DNA of 64,000 bases from Hoplostethus atlanticus. Lineage: Eukaryota > Chordata > Actinopteri > Trachichthyiformes > Trachichthyidae. The first letter of the stretch is position 1. Each line of letters opens with the position of its first letter. The notes under the pieces were generated by a model, which made no database searches, was not told the DNA's origin, and worked only from the letters and a program-made list of their open reading frames with translations. The stretch covers positions 2,210,001-2,274,000 of the forward strand of contig JAXDDX010000058.1 in the NCBI GenBank assembly GCA_034670405.1. Direction: 5' to 3'. The position numbers were made by a program, and so were the translations under genes. Positions 38,170 to 58,510 of this stretch are shown here, in pieces.

Positions 38170-38361
38170 GTATTTACATTATAACTCATCAATTAGCGCT
38201 ATAAATGCAATAATTTCACAATTTGATACATAGGCAGCATTGGTGTGAGTTTTAAATCAATTTCATTCATATAAAACACAACAAATTACGACAACAAATA
38301 AGTCATGCTTAAGATAGTAATAAATCAGGTGATAAAGTTGAACAATTATGACAAATGTGTC

Positions 38362-38367
38362 TTTATT
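38362..38367 (-). terminator. tmem221: Likely polyadenylation signal of tmem221
   Basis: AATAAA on the minus strand 326 bases beyond the tmem221 stop codon. Confidence 0.45.
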
Positions 38368-38692
38368 ATTTTCATCACAGTCTCAAATATTGCAAACATC
38401 TTACATGACAATTCTTACACAATAAAATCCTGTCCAGATAATTTTTTTAGTCTTTGCTTATACCATAACAAGGAAAAACGTGCCATGTTCAAAGTCACAG
38501 TAACGGCAGGTGCAGAGCACACCATGTATCGGTTATGGTTAACATTATGTTTAATGCAAAAAGCTAGAAATTGGCAGTTCTACGTCTGTGTTGTGATGCC
38601 ACTTGTGTTAGCAGTCCTCTGGTGACGTATTTAAAGGTCATCTTTCTCCGTTAGCCAGTGTTGCCTTTACCCAGGAGCTCAGCCCCGCCATC

Positions 38693-41811
<3,119 letters not shown>

Positions 41812-42974
41812 CTTTAGGGCTCTAAATCACCGGCTTCAAGGCTGGTCTTCACTAGAAAAAGTTATCCCGGCGGGAATCCTTCACTTCTATTCCTTTGCGA
41901 CTCTAAAATGTTTAATCCTCCTGTAAATGGCATTGCAGTGTCTGTCAAATGTCTCGGCGTCCTTTCGGGATGGATAGTTGTCCTGAACATGGGTTTTGCA
42001 GTAGTTTGCCTGTTGTGGCAGCGCTCAGCGTTGCTCCGTCTGAGCATGTGATGTCCTTTAAATCCCAGATTAAAAACTTCGGAACAACAATGGACTTTTT
42101 CACTTGGATCCTCGGAAACAATGCGTTGACGTGCTCCTAGAGGCTGAGTTCACTGGCTGAACAGCAGTATCAAGACTTAGACATCTTATGTGACTTATTA
42201 AAATGTGAATTTTATTTGTATTAGAGAGTTTTGGAAACATGAAAATGTTTTACCTAAATAATCATTACTATAACCTAAAGGGAAAATAGGCCCAAAATCG
42301 TGAAACTACTAAAACGAAAAATCACTTATAGGGATTAGGCTTAATCAGTAGTAGTTTATGCTGTGATATAGTATCTTTGTGATATAAATGTATTATATAA
42401 TTATTATAGGATTGTTTTTCATAAGGGAATTCAACAGTCATGGTTTAATTTGATTATTGACAATTTAAAGTAATCCTAAAGTGAATATGGCTTACATTTA
42501 CTGAGATGCAGTTGATAATAGTATATCAAGCAAAATCAATTGTGACCCCAAGCCCACTGAAGCCTGAAATGATTGTTTCTGCCCAAAACTGCCCAATAGC
42601 AAAATGGCAGGTGTAAATTACTGCTTACATTTTGAGGAATTTGTATCATGAGCTGTCTTAGCCAACCCATTCATAGCCCTCATTCTTACTCTAACTCCTC
42701 TCAACTCTCTGAATCTAATTACCTTTCCACTGGTTGGCTTGGAAACAAATACAGATAAACAGCGGTGTACTTTTTACTACACATTCACTTTGTTAACTTT
42801 ATTGTCACCTATTCTGTCCATGTAGTGAAATATGTTGGTCAGTACACAATTAAGATATAACAGTGCAAGTATACCAACAAATCTATAATGTATACGTTGA
42901 ATTTTAGTTCAAATGATTGTGTGTACATATTGTTTGTTTTCTTTTCCCCTCTTTGTATTTCTTCATTGTGTTTT

Positions 42975-43045
42975 TATCCTATGTGATTTGAATGTAAGAG
43001 CACCTTTGAATATTGAGCGCTATACAAATAAAATGTATTATAATC
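42975..43045 (+). repeat. Interspersed-repeat tail (GAGCGCTATACAAATAAAATG)
   Basis: GAGCGCTATACAAATAAAA followed by TGTATTATAA is the usual 3' end of abundant fish LINE/SINE elements. The upstream part is decayed. Confidence 0.5.
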
Positions 43046-43770
43046 ACCCACCACTACTGTTGGCCTTGACCAAGAGCACCTGACATACTTAAAGTCTCCT
43101 TCTGTGACTTGTCTTACAGAGGCCTTGCATGTTCTGTTAAAGGTTTGGGGTTTTTGGTTTGGGGGGTAAAGGTGTAGACTTATGCTGTTGAGATGTAGAT
43201 AAGACTGTAGCTCTAAAGATATACAATGTGAAGAATTTCTCTCACACATGTACGCTGACCATGAAGGCTATTTCTGAATTCGACAGCCTCACCACATGCT
43301 CTAAAAGGGTCGTGGCTGATCTTGTCGAAAGCAGAAGTGAGAGGTTTCAGGAAAACAAAAAAAAATGGACAAATATGAAAACTCCTCAAATGCACCTTCA
43401 TCTGACTTAGAATACTCTTTCTTCTTTATGATTCTTGCCTCTTGTAATTATTAAGTATTTTTGGATCACTGTTTTACTAGTTTTGATTTCGCCTTCAATC
43501 ACAGGACGGATCGAGCTCTGTCCTCAACAGCTGTGATTAAGACACCTGAATACACACTACCTTCAGAAAAGATAGAGTAACTCACTCTTGTCACAGGTGA
43601 TTAGCTTGTTGTATTTACAGATGAGCTTTTGCACTATTCTCTATCGGATTGGCCAGGCCAGGCACACACAGATGAAGCCTGGAGGAAAAGGCTCTGGCAG
43701 TCTACAGGGATGTTGCTAACTATTGCATCAGATGCAGCTTGGGGCCTCTTTAACGATCACAAACTGTGTT

Positions 43771-43806
<36 letters not shown>

Positions 43807-44849
43807 TGTCCATTTGTGTGAGGAAGAGAGCTGGTATCCACACTCTTTCATGGATGATTGTTCTACACTAATAACTCTTGTCACTATTATTTTTAGGAGT
43901 GCTGAGTGCATAGTGTCACATCCCAAGAATAGTCAAGAATAATGCAGCTCATACAGTATAAGTGATTCAGTTATTACCTCTAAATATATCTATCAAGCTG
44001 ACAGCGTGTCTGCTTTCCGTTTGTCTCTTACACTTGCACAGAGCAATCTGTATCTGGATGCAATAATACATTTAATTTGTTAGCACCTAGGTAGTGTTGC
44101 CACATGTATCAAACTCGATCACAGTTGGAATCATGACATCAGCTTGCCCTATCATCCCCATTATATGTCAATCTTCAGTACAAATACATTAAATGAAATT
44201 GAAATGCAGTGTGTGATAGCGATGAGTTCCTGGATGTACTCGGTTCGTTATTGACTTGGACCGGCTTTGAATAGAACAGGGGGATAAATCAAAGGCATGG
44301 TGTGCACAAATAGAAACCCATCACAGCTACCATCAATAGAAAACATGTAGATAATTCGCTGTCCCTTGGCATTGTCTTACTGTAAGCTGTACTTTGCTTT
44401 TGATCGTTGTATTTCTTCCTTTTTTCTTTTTCTCCATCGCTCCATTCCCTTTCTATCCTTTTAGACCTATTATTGATTCATTACTGTAGCTATTAAACAG
44501 ATATAACAGAAAAGCTACAAAGCTACTGTGCAGTAAACAAGTCAGCAGGCAAGGCACCCATAGGATCAAATAAGACGGTAGTATACTGAAGATTCCTCTA
44601 AGGGTAAACTGTTGTTTTTATATGACACAGATTTGGCATGAGAGGAGTCTAAGGAACCGAGGGAAACTGGACTGCGTGGTTTGGTTCTCTGGTAATCACC
44701 ATACAAACAGCAACATTTAGCTAGTATTAATGCTAAATGATCATAGGGGCAACTGTGGCATGAATATATGGATGATATTTAGACACAATCTGATCCCCGT
44801 GGAGAAATTCTTATTTCCCATGCCCCCTCCAGGGTGTCCGAGGTCAGGG

Positions 44850-44962
44850 TCAGCAACACAACAGCACCCCTGGATCTGGGTGCAGGTGGAGCAGGCCTGC
44901 CAACATGGGGCTTGAACACAGGTAGGACGGTCTCTAACCACTAGACCACCCTGCTGCCCACA
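44850..44962 (-). repeat. tRNA-derived SINE head, minus orientation
   Basis: On the minus strand TGGTCTAGTGGTTAGAGA (complement of 44931-44948) resembles a pol III A box and TGTTCAAGCCCC (complement of 44907-44918) a B box, about 30 bases apart. Confidence 0.65.
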
Positions 44963-45059
44963 GTGTTAATGATACATGATACAATGATACAGGAGACATG
45001 GGTCTCCTCCTATAAAGAACCCCATCTAAAAACATGCAACATCCTGTCCTGTCCCTGAC

Positions 45060-45296
45060 CAAGATGAGGACTCACACCTGGAATTGGTCCCCGGGCGCCG
45101 GAAAAAGGAGGCTGCCCACTGCTCCCTGGCTGTCCCTGGAGGAAGGATGGGAAAAAGCAGAGACCTCATTCAATTCGGACACCCTACCCTGCATGTGTGT
45201 GTGTGTTGTGTTCGGCGGCCACTTCCCCCCTTGCATGTGTTGTGTGTGTTGGTGCATGTGTGTGTGCACCCCGAATTGCGAATAAAGTAATCTTAA
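45060..45296 (+). repeat. SINE body and tail, plus orientation
   Basis: CCCCGGGCGCCGG, GGCTGCCCACTGCTCCC, GCAGAGACC and a terminal GAATAAAGTAATCTT match the body and tail of a common fish tRNA-SINE. It faces away from the SINE head at 44850-44962. GT-rich expansion fills 45191-45270. Confidence 0.65.
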
Positions 45297-45770
45297 AATC
45301 TCTCTTAACATAGACACATTGTATTGGTTCAATCACCTTTAATCAACATACATCGCCAACAACTCTTTTCAATGCAACATAAGGGTGATGTTGTTCAACA
45401 TTTGAAACATCTTAAACATCTGAACTCCCTGTCATTTTGGGTAACTCTTTGTGATGTTTGTCATATTGCCAGTATTCTGGTTTACACAAAGTCACTGATT
45501 GATATTCAGGACAACTTGACATTATTGATTTAGTGACCCATTATTGGAAGGCACCAGATCTGCAAGCAAGAATGTGATCAGCTATTGGGACGCCAGACCA
45601 AGTCTCAACATTCCTAACTAAAAGTTTTAAGACCAAGGTTGTTCTTTTAAGATAATACATAGAAAGAAAATACATAGAACATGGACAGACGATTTTCTAA
45701 TTTTGCTTTGTGTAATACAGTATTTGGGTGCTTTAAAAATACTCTGAAGGTCCTCCACTTTCACACAAAC

Positions 45771-45806
<36 letters not shown>

Positions 45807-46490
45807 ACACATAATCAATCCAGTGCAGCAATATATGTCCCTGGAGTGATTTTCATAAATTGAGAAAATTCTTCATATGTTTGCAAAAACACATGAAAGT
45901 CGTTGTCATTTTCAAAAAAAACATTAGAATTGCAGGTACTTCTACATAATAAGCATGTTTAGGTCATAAATGATATCAGGCCTAGCGTTAGGTGTCATTT
46001 TTCCGGTGCCTCCCTTCACTGACCTACATGTAGTTGTCTAGTGGACCCATACACTTCCCCTGAGTTAAGTCAGTTTCATCTACAGAACATATAAACACCA
46101 AATATTTTCATTTCTTACACCTTTCAATCCTCTGTAGTTACTGCCACCCTCTGAAACTCATCTGCAATGAATTTATGAATGAATGAAAAGACACTGCTTC
46201 CCATTGTAGTTCTTCTAACAAAAGGGGACAAAAATGCTTTATGGGTTGCATTAGTGCCAAGACCTTTAATACCACCGATTGAGAGGGAATAAACTCACAC
46301 GACGAGTGGTAAATACGGAGAGTCACAACGAGGAAATAGTTTCACAAGAGAATTTTATAGACTCTTAAATATACTTCCATCCTAAATTATACCACTGGAT
46401 TTGTTGTTCTTTGCACATTTTATGTCATTGACCTGTCATTGAATTTTTCAATGATGTGTTTTGTAAATTAATCCTAATGCCTAATGTAGC

Positions 46491-46562
46491 CCCCTACCAT
46501 TGAGTTCCCCCCTACCATTGAGTTCCCCCCTACCATTGAGTTCCCACCTACCATTGAATTGG
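46491..46562 (+). repeat. Four-copy 18-bp tandem repeat
   Basis: Copies start at 46491, 46509, 46527 and 46545. The unit is CCCCTACCATTGAGTTCC; the fourth copy is diverged. The minus strand reads Asn-Ser-Met-Val-Gly-Gly repeats, an artefact of the 18-bp period. Confidence 0.95.
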
Positions 46563-47029
46563 TGCAGTGGAGTTTTAGTGTCCCATGATGGTTTAAATCT
46601 TGTTTAAGAGGCTTTTCTACCCTGCAAAGAATAAAACACTCAATACTTTTAATGTTTTGGCATAAAAAATATGTCACATTATTGACATACATACAAGGTA
46701 TTGTATATGGGCACAAAAATATTGGCACAAAATATTGTCTATCAGCGGCTTCAACCTAAAAATGTCAGTATCTGTATCGACCTTCCAAAACCCATATCAG
46801 TGAAACCCTAGTTTGCATCATGAGAGAAGGTATAAGAATGACTGACCTGACTATGCCCTCTGTCCCCACCTCCCAACCCACAGTGTACACACTTTTGCAA
46901 TTTCATACTAAATCAAAACTGACTGCAAAAACTCACATAGGGTTCCTCGGGACAGGATTATTGTCTAATGCGGATCTATATGGTGGCCCTTGACGCGCAA
47001 AAGTCTGGGAGTCCCTGGTCTAAAGTTAC

Positions 47030-47245
47030 AGTAGGTGACAGCACTTCAGCGACTGGTACGCGGGTCTACATTGGAGCCGGAGTGGAGGCGGATGAGTGTG
47101 TCGTCGCTCCGAGCCAATGGCGTCGCTGAGGAGGCGGTGTATGTTAACGTAGAGAGACGGGCTGCAGCCAGCTGTTGCTGCTGTTGCTGTCGCGCTGTGT
47201 TGGGCAAGGGGTGCTCCTGGAAAACATCCTCTACCGGCACATCAG
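47030..47245 (+). other. mef2b: Candidate mef2b promoter and first non-coding exon
   Basis: This patch is richer in GC and CpG than its surroundings, contains a CCAAT box (GAGCCAATGG at about 47111) and ends in CACATCAG followed by GTGAATAT, a good donor with exon end at 47245. It lies upstream of spliced exon candidates leading to the mef2b ATG. The left boundary is a guess, and the link to mef2b is inferred from order and strand. Confidence 0.45.
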
Positions 47246-47981
47246 GTGAATATCCCTTTGGTCACCCTTTCAGCGAGAACACGAGGCTAGATTCTTAGAT
47301 GTTCTTAGATAGATGTAAAAAAAGTAAATAATTGCGAGCAACTTTTCCCTGTTTTATTTCCCTTCAGTAACTGGGTGAAACGCAGAGGTAAATAGAAACA
47401 GGTCACCGGAGTCAGGTTAAAGAACAGGTGAGGTTAGATCGTGTTTTTTAAGACATGTGAGTTTAAGTTTTTATTAATTTGTCTCGGTTGTTTCCTCTTT
47501 TGATATGTTATAATAATTACTATGTTACACTCTGGTCAGTGTGCTATCGAAAGTTGCCCGTAGATGTAGCTATATTAGACAGGGATGCTTGGTAACTTGG
47601 GGACAGACTGGCTATTCATAACCAGACTATTTTGAATGACGTCAGAAATTTATTAATTATCTGCAAATATTTTGAAGCTATGTATTTTTAACATTTTTAT
47701 TTATAGCGCAGTGTGTTTGCTATACAATCTGTCACTAAATAGACACATCTCAAGACACTTTAACACCATTTAGTCTAGACCTTTTTAGAAGCAGCTCAAC
47801 TGAAATTGGGATGTTTCCTTGTCATAAGTAACATATTTTAAACTGGACTATATTTAAAATATGTCAAATTAATTCTCCAGCAGTGATGATTATGCTTTTA
47901 TTCATTTTCTATCCCATCTGCATTTTATTGCCACATTAGTGCGATACATGTGGAGCAAAATTTGTAACTTACCTCATATTT

Positions 47982-47982
<1 letters not shown>

Positions 47983-48013
<31 letters not shown>
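47983..48013. repeat. (GACA)n microsatellite
   Basis: About seven ACAG/GACA units in the putative first intron of mef2b. Confidence 0.9.
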
Positions 48014-48393
48014 TAACAAAATAATAAAATATTATTATAATGCTGTCATATACAGTAGCCTGTTCCACCATGACAGAAAATGTTTACAACCTGAACTGAA
48101 CATTTGTAATTTGTGGCTTCTTTGCAAGTTGTTGCCCTCAAAACTGTTGCTTCTAAGTAGAATGCTATTTGTTCTCACTGAAAAGGTTCAAGTATGCATC
48201 CATGACTACAATTTCTTTCATGATCAGAGATCAAAGGCTCAAAATGCCATTTTTTCTGGTCTTTATGCATAATAAAAATTACAGTATGTTGGAAACGAAA
48301 ACCCTTCCTCTCTGCAGTCATCAAAAGTAAAAACATTAAATGACAAGAGTTTGCTTCTGGCAGTTATCATTAATGTGTGTCTTGTCTTTGCAG

Positions 48394-48430
48394 TATACTC
48401 AGTCCAGTGGATATCGGAGAACTTTCTAAG
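48394..48430 (+). other. mef2b: Candidate mef2b 5' UTR exon, copy 1
   Basis: 37 nt bounded by CTTGTCTTTGCAG and GTAATGAAA. It matches the 37-nt exon at 50791-50827 at 30 positions and carries no ATG. Confidence 0.5.
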
Positions 48431-50121
48431 GTAATGAAAAACCTTTTCCTTTCGTTATGGAAAGATCAGATGTTCATCTCATGCCTGCATGTACTCTTGC
48501 TATTCTGGCTTAATCAAAATATCAAGGCAATTCAATTATCTCCTGTTAAAATTAGACAAATATTTCCTCACCAGTGCTCTGCAAAAGCCCAGTTAGCGTA
48601 TGAACTGTCTGACCCCGATGACACGACACACACTCACACACACGTTTATTATTTTCCTGAAAGAGTACAGCTATACTTAAATAACAAATTGGTTTCTTTG
48701 GTTTGGGTTGATAACTTAATTTCACTCAGACCTCTGTGCTCTAAATGTGTGATGACATTGACGAATAAAGTGTTACATTCGACATTATTCAGTGTGGAGC
48801 TTCCTCTTCTCAAAAGACATTTCCTTTTTTATTTGAATTGGTAGTAACAATTCTGATCTGAATGTTTTTGAGTCGGGTTTGGAGGATTTATCTATTGGTA
48901 CATGCAAATAGGATTCCGGCCTTCTATTTTTGGAGATAGTTTTCAGCCCGGTTTCGCAGCTTACCAGTATATAGATGACATGTCTATGGAAACTAATAGC
49001 GAAAATAAGGCTGCGCACCAGCCGGTCAGGTGCTATCCACACTGCTATTGTACTCAGTTAGACTACAGGCTACCAGCTTAATTTAGTACTCCATGTTAGC
49101 TACAGGCGTCTATTTTAGTGCAAATGGGCTTGTTTCATTGATTGAATTGTTTTCAGTTCATAGTTAGCGTACATAGAGGAGAGACACAATAGCCAAACAG
49201 AGCAGCTGCAAGACATTGGCACAGAAGCACTGCATCTATCGTGGATTCAAAATGTCTTTATGAGCTGTGCCGCTGGCATGGCATTAGCATTAACATTTCA
49301 ACATTTGATCTTTCCCCGCTTGACATGACCAATGCCTTTAAGATTTAATAAGTTAGTTTGGCCACACTTGTATTTCACAAACAATAAATGGACCTATGTG
49401 ATGGTGAAAATGTTTTTTGAATCTGGTTTGCTGAAAGTGCCCTAAGCCCTTTGCTTCTTGAACTAAAACTAGACTGAACTTGTTTACAAAATATTTTTGA
49501 AGCATTTACTTACACCAAGCCCTCATGCTCTGAATGACTCATAAAGGGAAAATCTATGAAGAGGAACCTCCAATAGTTTTTGTTTTTTTTCACGTGCATG
49601 CTTGTAATTCACTGCAACATGCAAAAGATCCAACTCATCCAGTCCAGAGACGTATCATCTCAAACCCAGTGCTCATTCATATTATGCTCTGTTACAATGA
49701 TGCTGTCTATTGATGCAGAGTCTGTTAGTTTAGCTCATTGTTGTCCCAGTGAGATCCCCAGTGATTAGTCAGAAGGTTTCACTCCTTGGGGACCAGGGTA
49801 CGTTAGAGAGCAGGGCTACTCTGTGTTAGGCGCCTGCTATGTTTGTCGGTGTTCATTTTTTTCCACTGTCTAGCCTCTGGGAAGGCTTCTGAGGAAGTTG
49901 TCGTGTCGTTCCCCATAGAAGCTGGAGACCTAGGGCCAACTGTGCGTGTGCGCAATGATCGCACTGTTACAAGACACGTGGCAAGTCTGGCTTGGGTTCA
50001 GCCCTATTCACAATACTTCTGTGACTAATTTGCAACGTGTAGAGGCGAGTTTTTCTTTGTTGTCCGCCTTTTCTCAATCTAAAATTAATGAAGTGTTCAA
50101 GAGATCAGTAATTATCTTCAT

Positions 50122-50155
50122 GCAGAGGATAAAGCTCATGTGCTTTATCCTCTGC
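50122..50155. repeat. 14-bp perfect inverted repeat with 6-nt loop
   Basis: GCAGAGGATAAAGC (50122-50135) and GCTTTATCCTCTGC (50142-50155) are exact reverse complements around the loop TCATGT. Confidence 0.95.
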
Positions 50156-50790
50156 GTGGTTGATGCTTGGCTGTTTCTAGTGCTACAGGCCTCAAGTGGC
50201 AGTTGTCAAATGAAACATTATCCAGAATTAGCTGATATGAACCACGGCCAGTGTTTTACTATAGTCTTAGTCTATAGGGGCTTGAGAAACCTACTAAACC
50301 ACAGAAAGTTCAGGTGTAGCTATATTTGCACAGCTAGTCATGTGGGTGGCAGGGCTGCCTGTGATGGTGATGGTGGTAGTATCGTTATATCTGAGGGCAG
50401 AAGAGTTTTCCGTAACACCCTGAGATAAAGATCATCCTATCCCTGGCCTATCTTTAGCACTTTATCTCCCAACCTCCCTTTCGTCTCACTATTAACATGC
50501 CCTGATATGGGGTCAAATTGTCTGTCTCTCTTCTGTGCAAAAAAAAAAAATTTAAAGGTTGGCCAGTTGAATTAATTGTGGTAGCCGAGCTGTTAGATTT
50601 CTGACCAGTAATGGTCATTGTGGTCACATGTTTACCAACAAGCATAGCCGTTTGTGCAGAATGCGTCATCTTTTCTTGTAATGGACTAGCACTGTTTTCC
50701 AAAAAGGCACCAAGGAGACAGTGCCAATGATGTTGACATAGATGAATGAGTGAAAGGGGTTCACCTCCAGCAGTTATCTTGTCTCTGCAG

Positions 50791-50827
50791 CATACTCGGT
50801 GCAGTGGATATTGCAGTACTTTATAAG
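50791..50827 (+). other. mef2b: Candidate mef2b 5' UTR exon, copy 2
   Basis: 37 nt bounded by CTTGTCTCTGCAG and GTAATGATG. It is a second version of 48394-48430 with the same length and splice-site context. Confidence 0.5.
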
Positions 50828-52045
50828 GTAATGATGGGGGCAGTGAGGTGGATTCCTCCAGAAATGCCCCAGATGCCTGTGTGCCAAGTGTGGGCTGAGG
50901 GACAGCGGGCGCTTTAGGGGTCGTGGGAACACAGGCGCCATATCCGCTCAGTCACCATCAGGGGGACAGGGAACTAAATATAGAGAAGGTCATACATGTC
51001 CAATATGAGGGGAAAAACCAGGGAAAGCTCCTCTGGGCTTTGGATCAGTACTGTACTGTGCAGGGCAGAGGAGTCAGACAACCACTTATCATAGCAGTCA
51101 GGCTGATGGTGGAGCGTAAAGATGAAGAGAACTTGAATACAGACTAAAGAGTGAATTTATTCACATCTTTGATTGCAGAGTGAGAGCAGAAGTGAAAATC
51201 AAACTCAGATTTCAAAGGTTCTGTAGTTTCCAGTTCTATACTGTCCTGTATAGGGACAGGAGCTGGGGTTGTCTTGACCAACAAAAACAGTGGGCGTGAG
51301 TTTCAGAAATGGGCATTCTCAGCGCGAACCACAGTCAATGTCTTTACCCTCTGTCTGTCCAACCCCTTTTTTTCTGACCTGGCTACACATGAGAGAGGAG
51401 TGGGTGGGTTAGCTTTAGCCATCTTTCAAAAACACACTATTTTCCTTCCGCTGCTTGGTTTTGGCTATGGCCTCCTGTACCTTTAAAGGGAGCTATCGAC
51501 TATATTTTTAACCCTGTCTCTTGGGCCTGCAGTGTAGCCAAGCACTGTATGGCTGGCCTTGGGGTAACCCAGACTGTGGGGGTGTCAGGCTGTGTGGACT
51601 GCTGGCCAGGCAAGGGCCACTCTAACTTTAGACTGCATCGCCTCATGGTGGTAAAAATAAACACCCTGCCATTACCAAGGGGGAAGGGTGGGACTGGAGT
51701 CACTTAAACCAAACAGATGACATTTTCCCACCAGAATAATATGAAGATTAAGGGCTGTATTACTGAACATTGGCACTGTTATTTTGCCTAGAATGATACT
51801 ACTGTAACGGTCTCAGAGTCTATACACAGTAACTGATCATCCTAAAAAACATCCAAAAAACATTCTTCACCTGATTTGTCCCAGCTGGTTTAGAGAAGGA
51901 GAAACTGCAAATATGAGTTTTGTATCACATTTCTTTGTCGATGTTCACTGCAGCAGTATAAATCCACATAATATAAAAGCATTGTGTTACCATAATGTTG
52001 TCATATTTCCTTTCACAGGTGTCAGGGTGTCAGACAGTAGAAAGA

Positions 52046-56702
<4,657 letters not shown>

Positions 56703-56785
56703 CTGGCTGGTACGGTACAGTCCACCCCTCTAGCACCACCCCCCATTCAACAAGCTATCTTCCATCAAGCCCAACATATCAAATC

Positions 56786-56832
<47 letters not shown>

Positions 56833-58510
56833 ACTAACATGCAGTAGAAAGAAAATAGGGAGATGGAGTCCATCCGTCCCCATCAAACCCCAGAGGAAAG
56901 TCTCTCTTTCACTCCTCATAAAGAGCTGGTCTCTCCTGGGTGATGAAGAATTGTCTCTGCATCTCTGATGCATTGCTCTTTGTTTGGTTAGGTTTAGGTT
57001 TTCCGTGTGGAGCAAATGTGAATTAAATTACTATTTGAAATTTATTACTTTTGTTCTGTGACTGATTGAACTTACCTACAGCAGCACAGTGGGACCAATT
57101 GAATTGCTCCAAAAGTGCTAAACCCACCTATCTGGCTTTCCAAGTGGTCTTCAACGAAGCCTCTGCGTAATTCACTATTTGAACCAGGTGTGGTGTGGAA
57201 ATCGGAAAATCGCTGTGAAACCACATAACAATAAAGTGTGCCCTCAACTGTCTTTGTCTGAATGTTACAATGGAACGGAGAGGGCAGCGGAGATAATTCA
57301 TTACACCAGCCAGCCTTAGACCGCTGTGTCTCGATGTATATATATAACTTTAATGTTTTAGCCTTTAGCCCAAATCAATGAGGTGTTCACCTCACATGAG
57401 ACCAATAGGTATCATCTATCACTGTGGCCTCGGCCTTTTCTTTGGGAGTGGTGAAATGTGCTTGTGTACACATGGAAATCTGTAATGACAATCTGGGTAT
57501 CAATGAGTCTCTCAGGGGTTTGCATGATTGATTTCTTCATCATGTTTTGAAAGGGTTCCATATATAATGCTAATAAGCTAAGCTTAAATTGTATTGTTCC
57601 CCCAATTAATGGTATGGTTTGATCTTTTTACTTTACTACATCAATACAAAACTGATCACAGTCTACTTCAGCTACATACCAACGTGTTTATTATTTGTTT
57701 CTTTCTCAGTCACTGACATAATGCATTTGTCTACATTGTGTCTAATCTGATTGAAGTAATTCATCTGTATAACTGATATTATTGAGCTTCACTGCTAGTG
57801 AAAATAAACAATTATTTGACTTGTGTGATGATAGGGTATATAATTACAAACGGATTGGCTATTGACTAATTAAATCACAGTACATGGCTATTGTTATTTT
57901 TTTTTTGAGGAATGTTTTTTTTAATCATCTATATCTGTAAATGTACTTAATGCTGTAATTTTATGCACTGGATTTCTGTGTGCTTTCATTTTATATATAC
58001 ATTTTTTGTTCTGAAATTGACAAAATATATGCAGAATTCAGTCTTTTGCGGATTTTTGCTCTTTTGATGTAGATTGAACTTCCATTATTTGCCCACAAGG
58101 GGTCATCTTATTTTATATCATAATTGCTGAAGTGGAAGAGAAAAAGTGCAGAGAAAAAAAAAAGACAGGTTCAACAGTTCACCCTGAAGACATTCAGACA
58201 AAGACAGCATAACGAACACTGCAGAGATGCAGTGCACAGAGGTCTTCCACTTCGAGTGCTGCTGTGGAATTAGCTCTGTTTCAAATTTGATGTGGTTTAT
58301 GGATAAATGTTGGCCTGAGAAACCAAGTTAACAGTATTCAGATTTTTTTTGATTTACATTTTGCGTGTTTGTTGAATGCTTCACTAACAGAACAGAGACA
58401 GAATTTTATTTGACATACTGTCAGGTTATATTAATCAAATAAGCTTTTTAAGTCTATTTAATGATGTGATTCCTTTTAAATAAAGACTGTTTGATTTGTA
58501 TATTTATTTG
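56703..58510 (+). other. mef2b: mef2b 3' UTR region
   Basis: No coding sequence. (CA)n lies at 56793-56829. Candidate polyadenylation signals AATAAA are at 57230-57235, 57803-57808 and 58489-58494; the last would give a 3' UTR of about 1.8 kb, usual for MEF2 genes. Confidence 0.5.
58489..58494 (+). terminator. mef2b: Distal polyadenylation signal, mef2b
   Basis: AATAAA followed by a T/G-rich stretch (GACTGTTTGATTTGTATATT). Confidence 0.45.

Larger units (their letters stand above)
41812..46990. other. Intergenic region between tmem221 and mef2b
   Basis: AT-rich, with no conserved exon recognised. It holds a CR1/L2- or SINE-like tail at 42975-43045, (GT)n at 43772-43804, SINE sequences at 44850-45296, (CA)n at 45765-45804 and an 18-bp tandem repeat at 46491-46562. 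The part next to 41811 should contain the tmem221 5' UTR and promoter. Confidence 0.55.
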
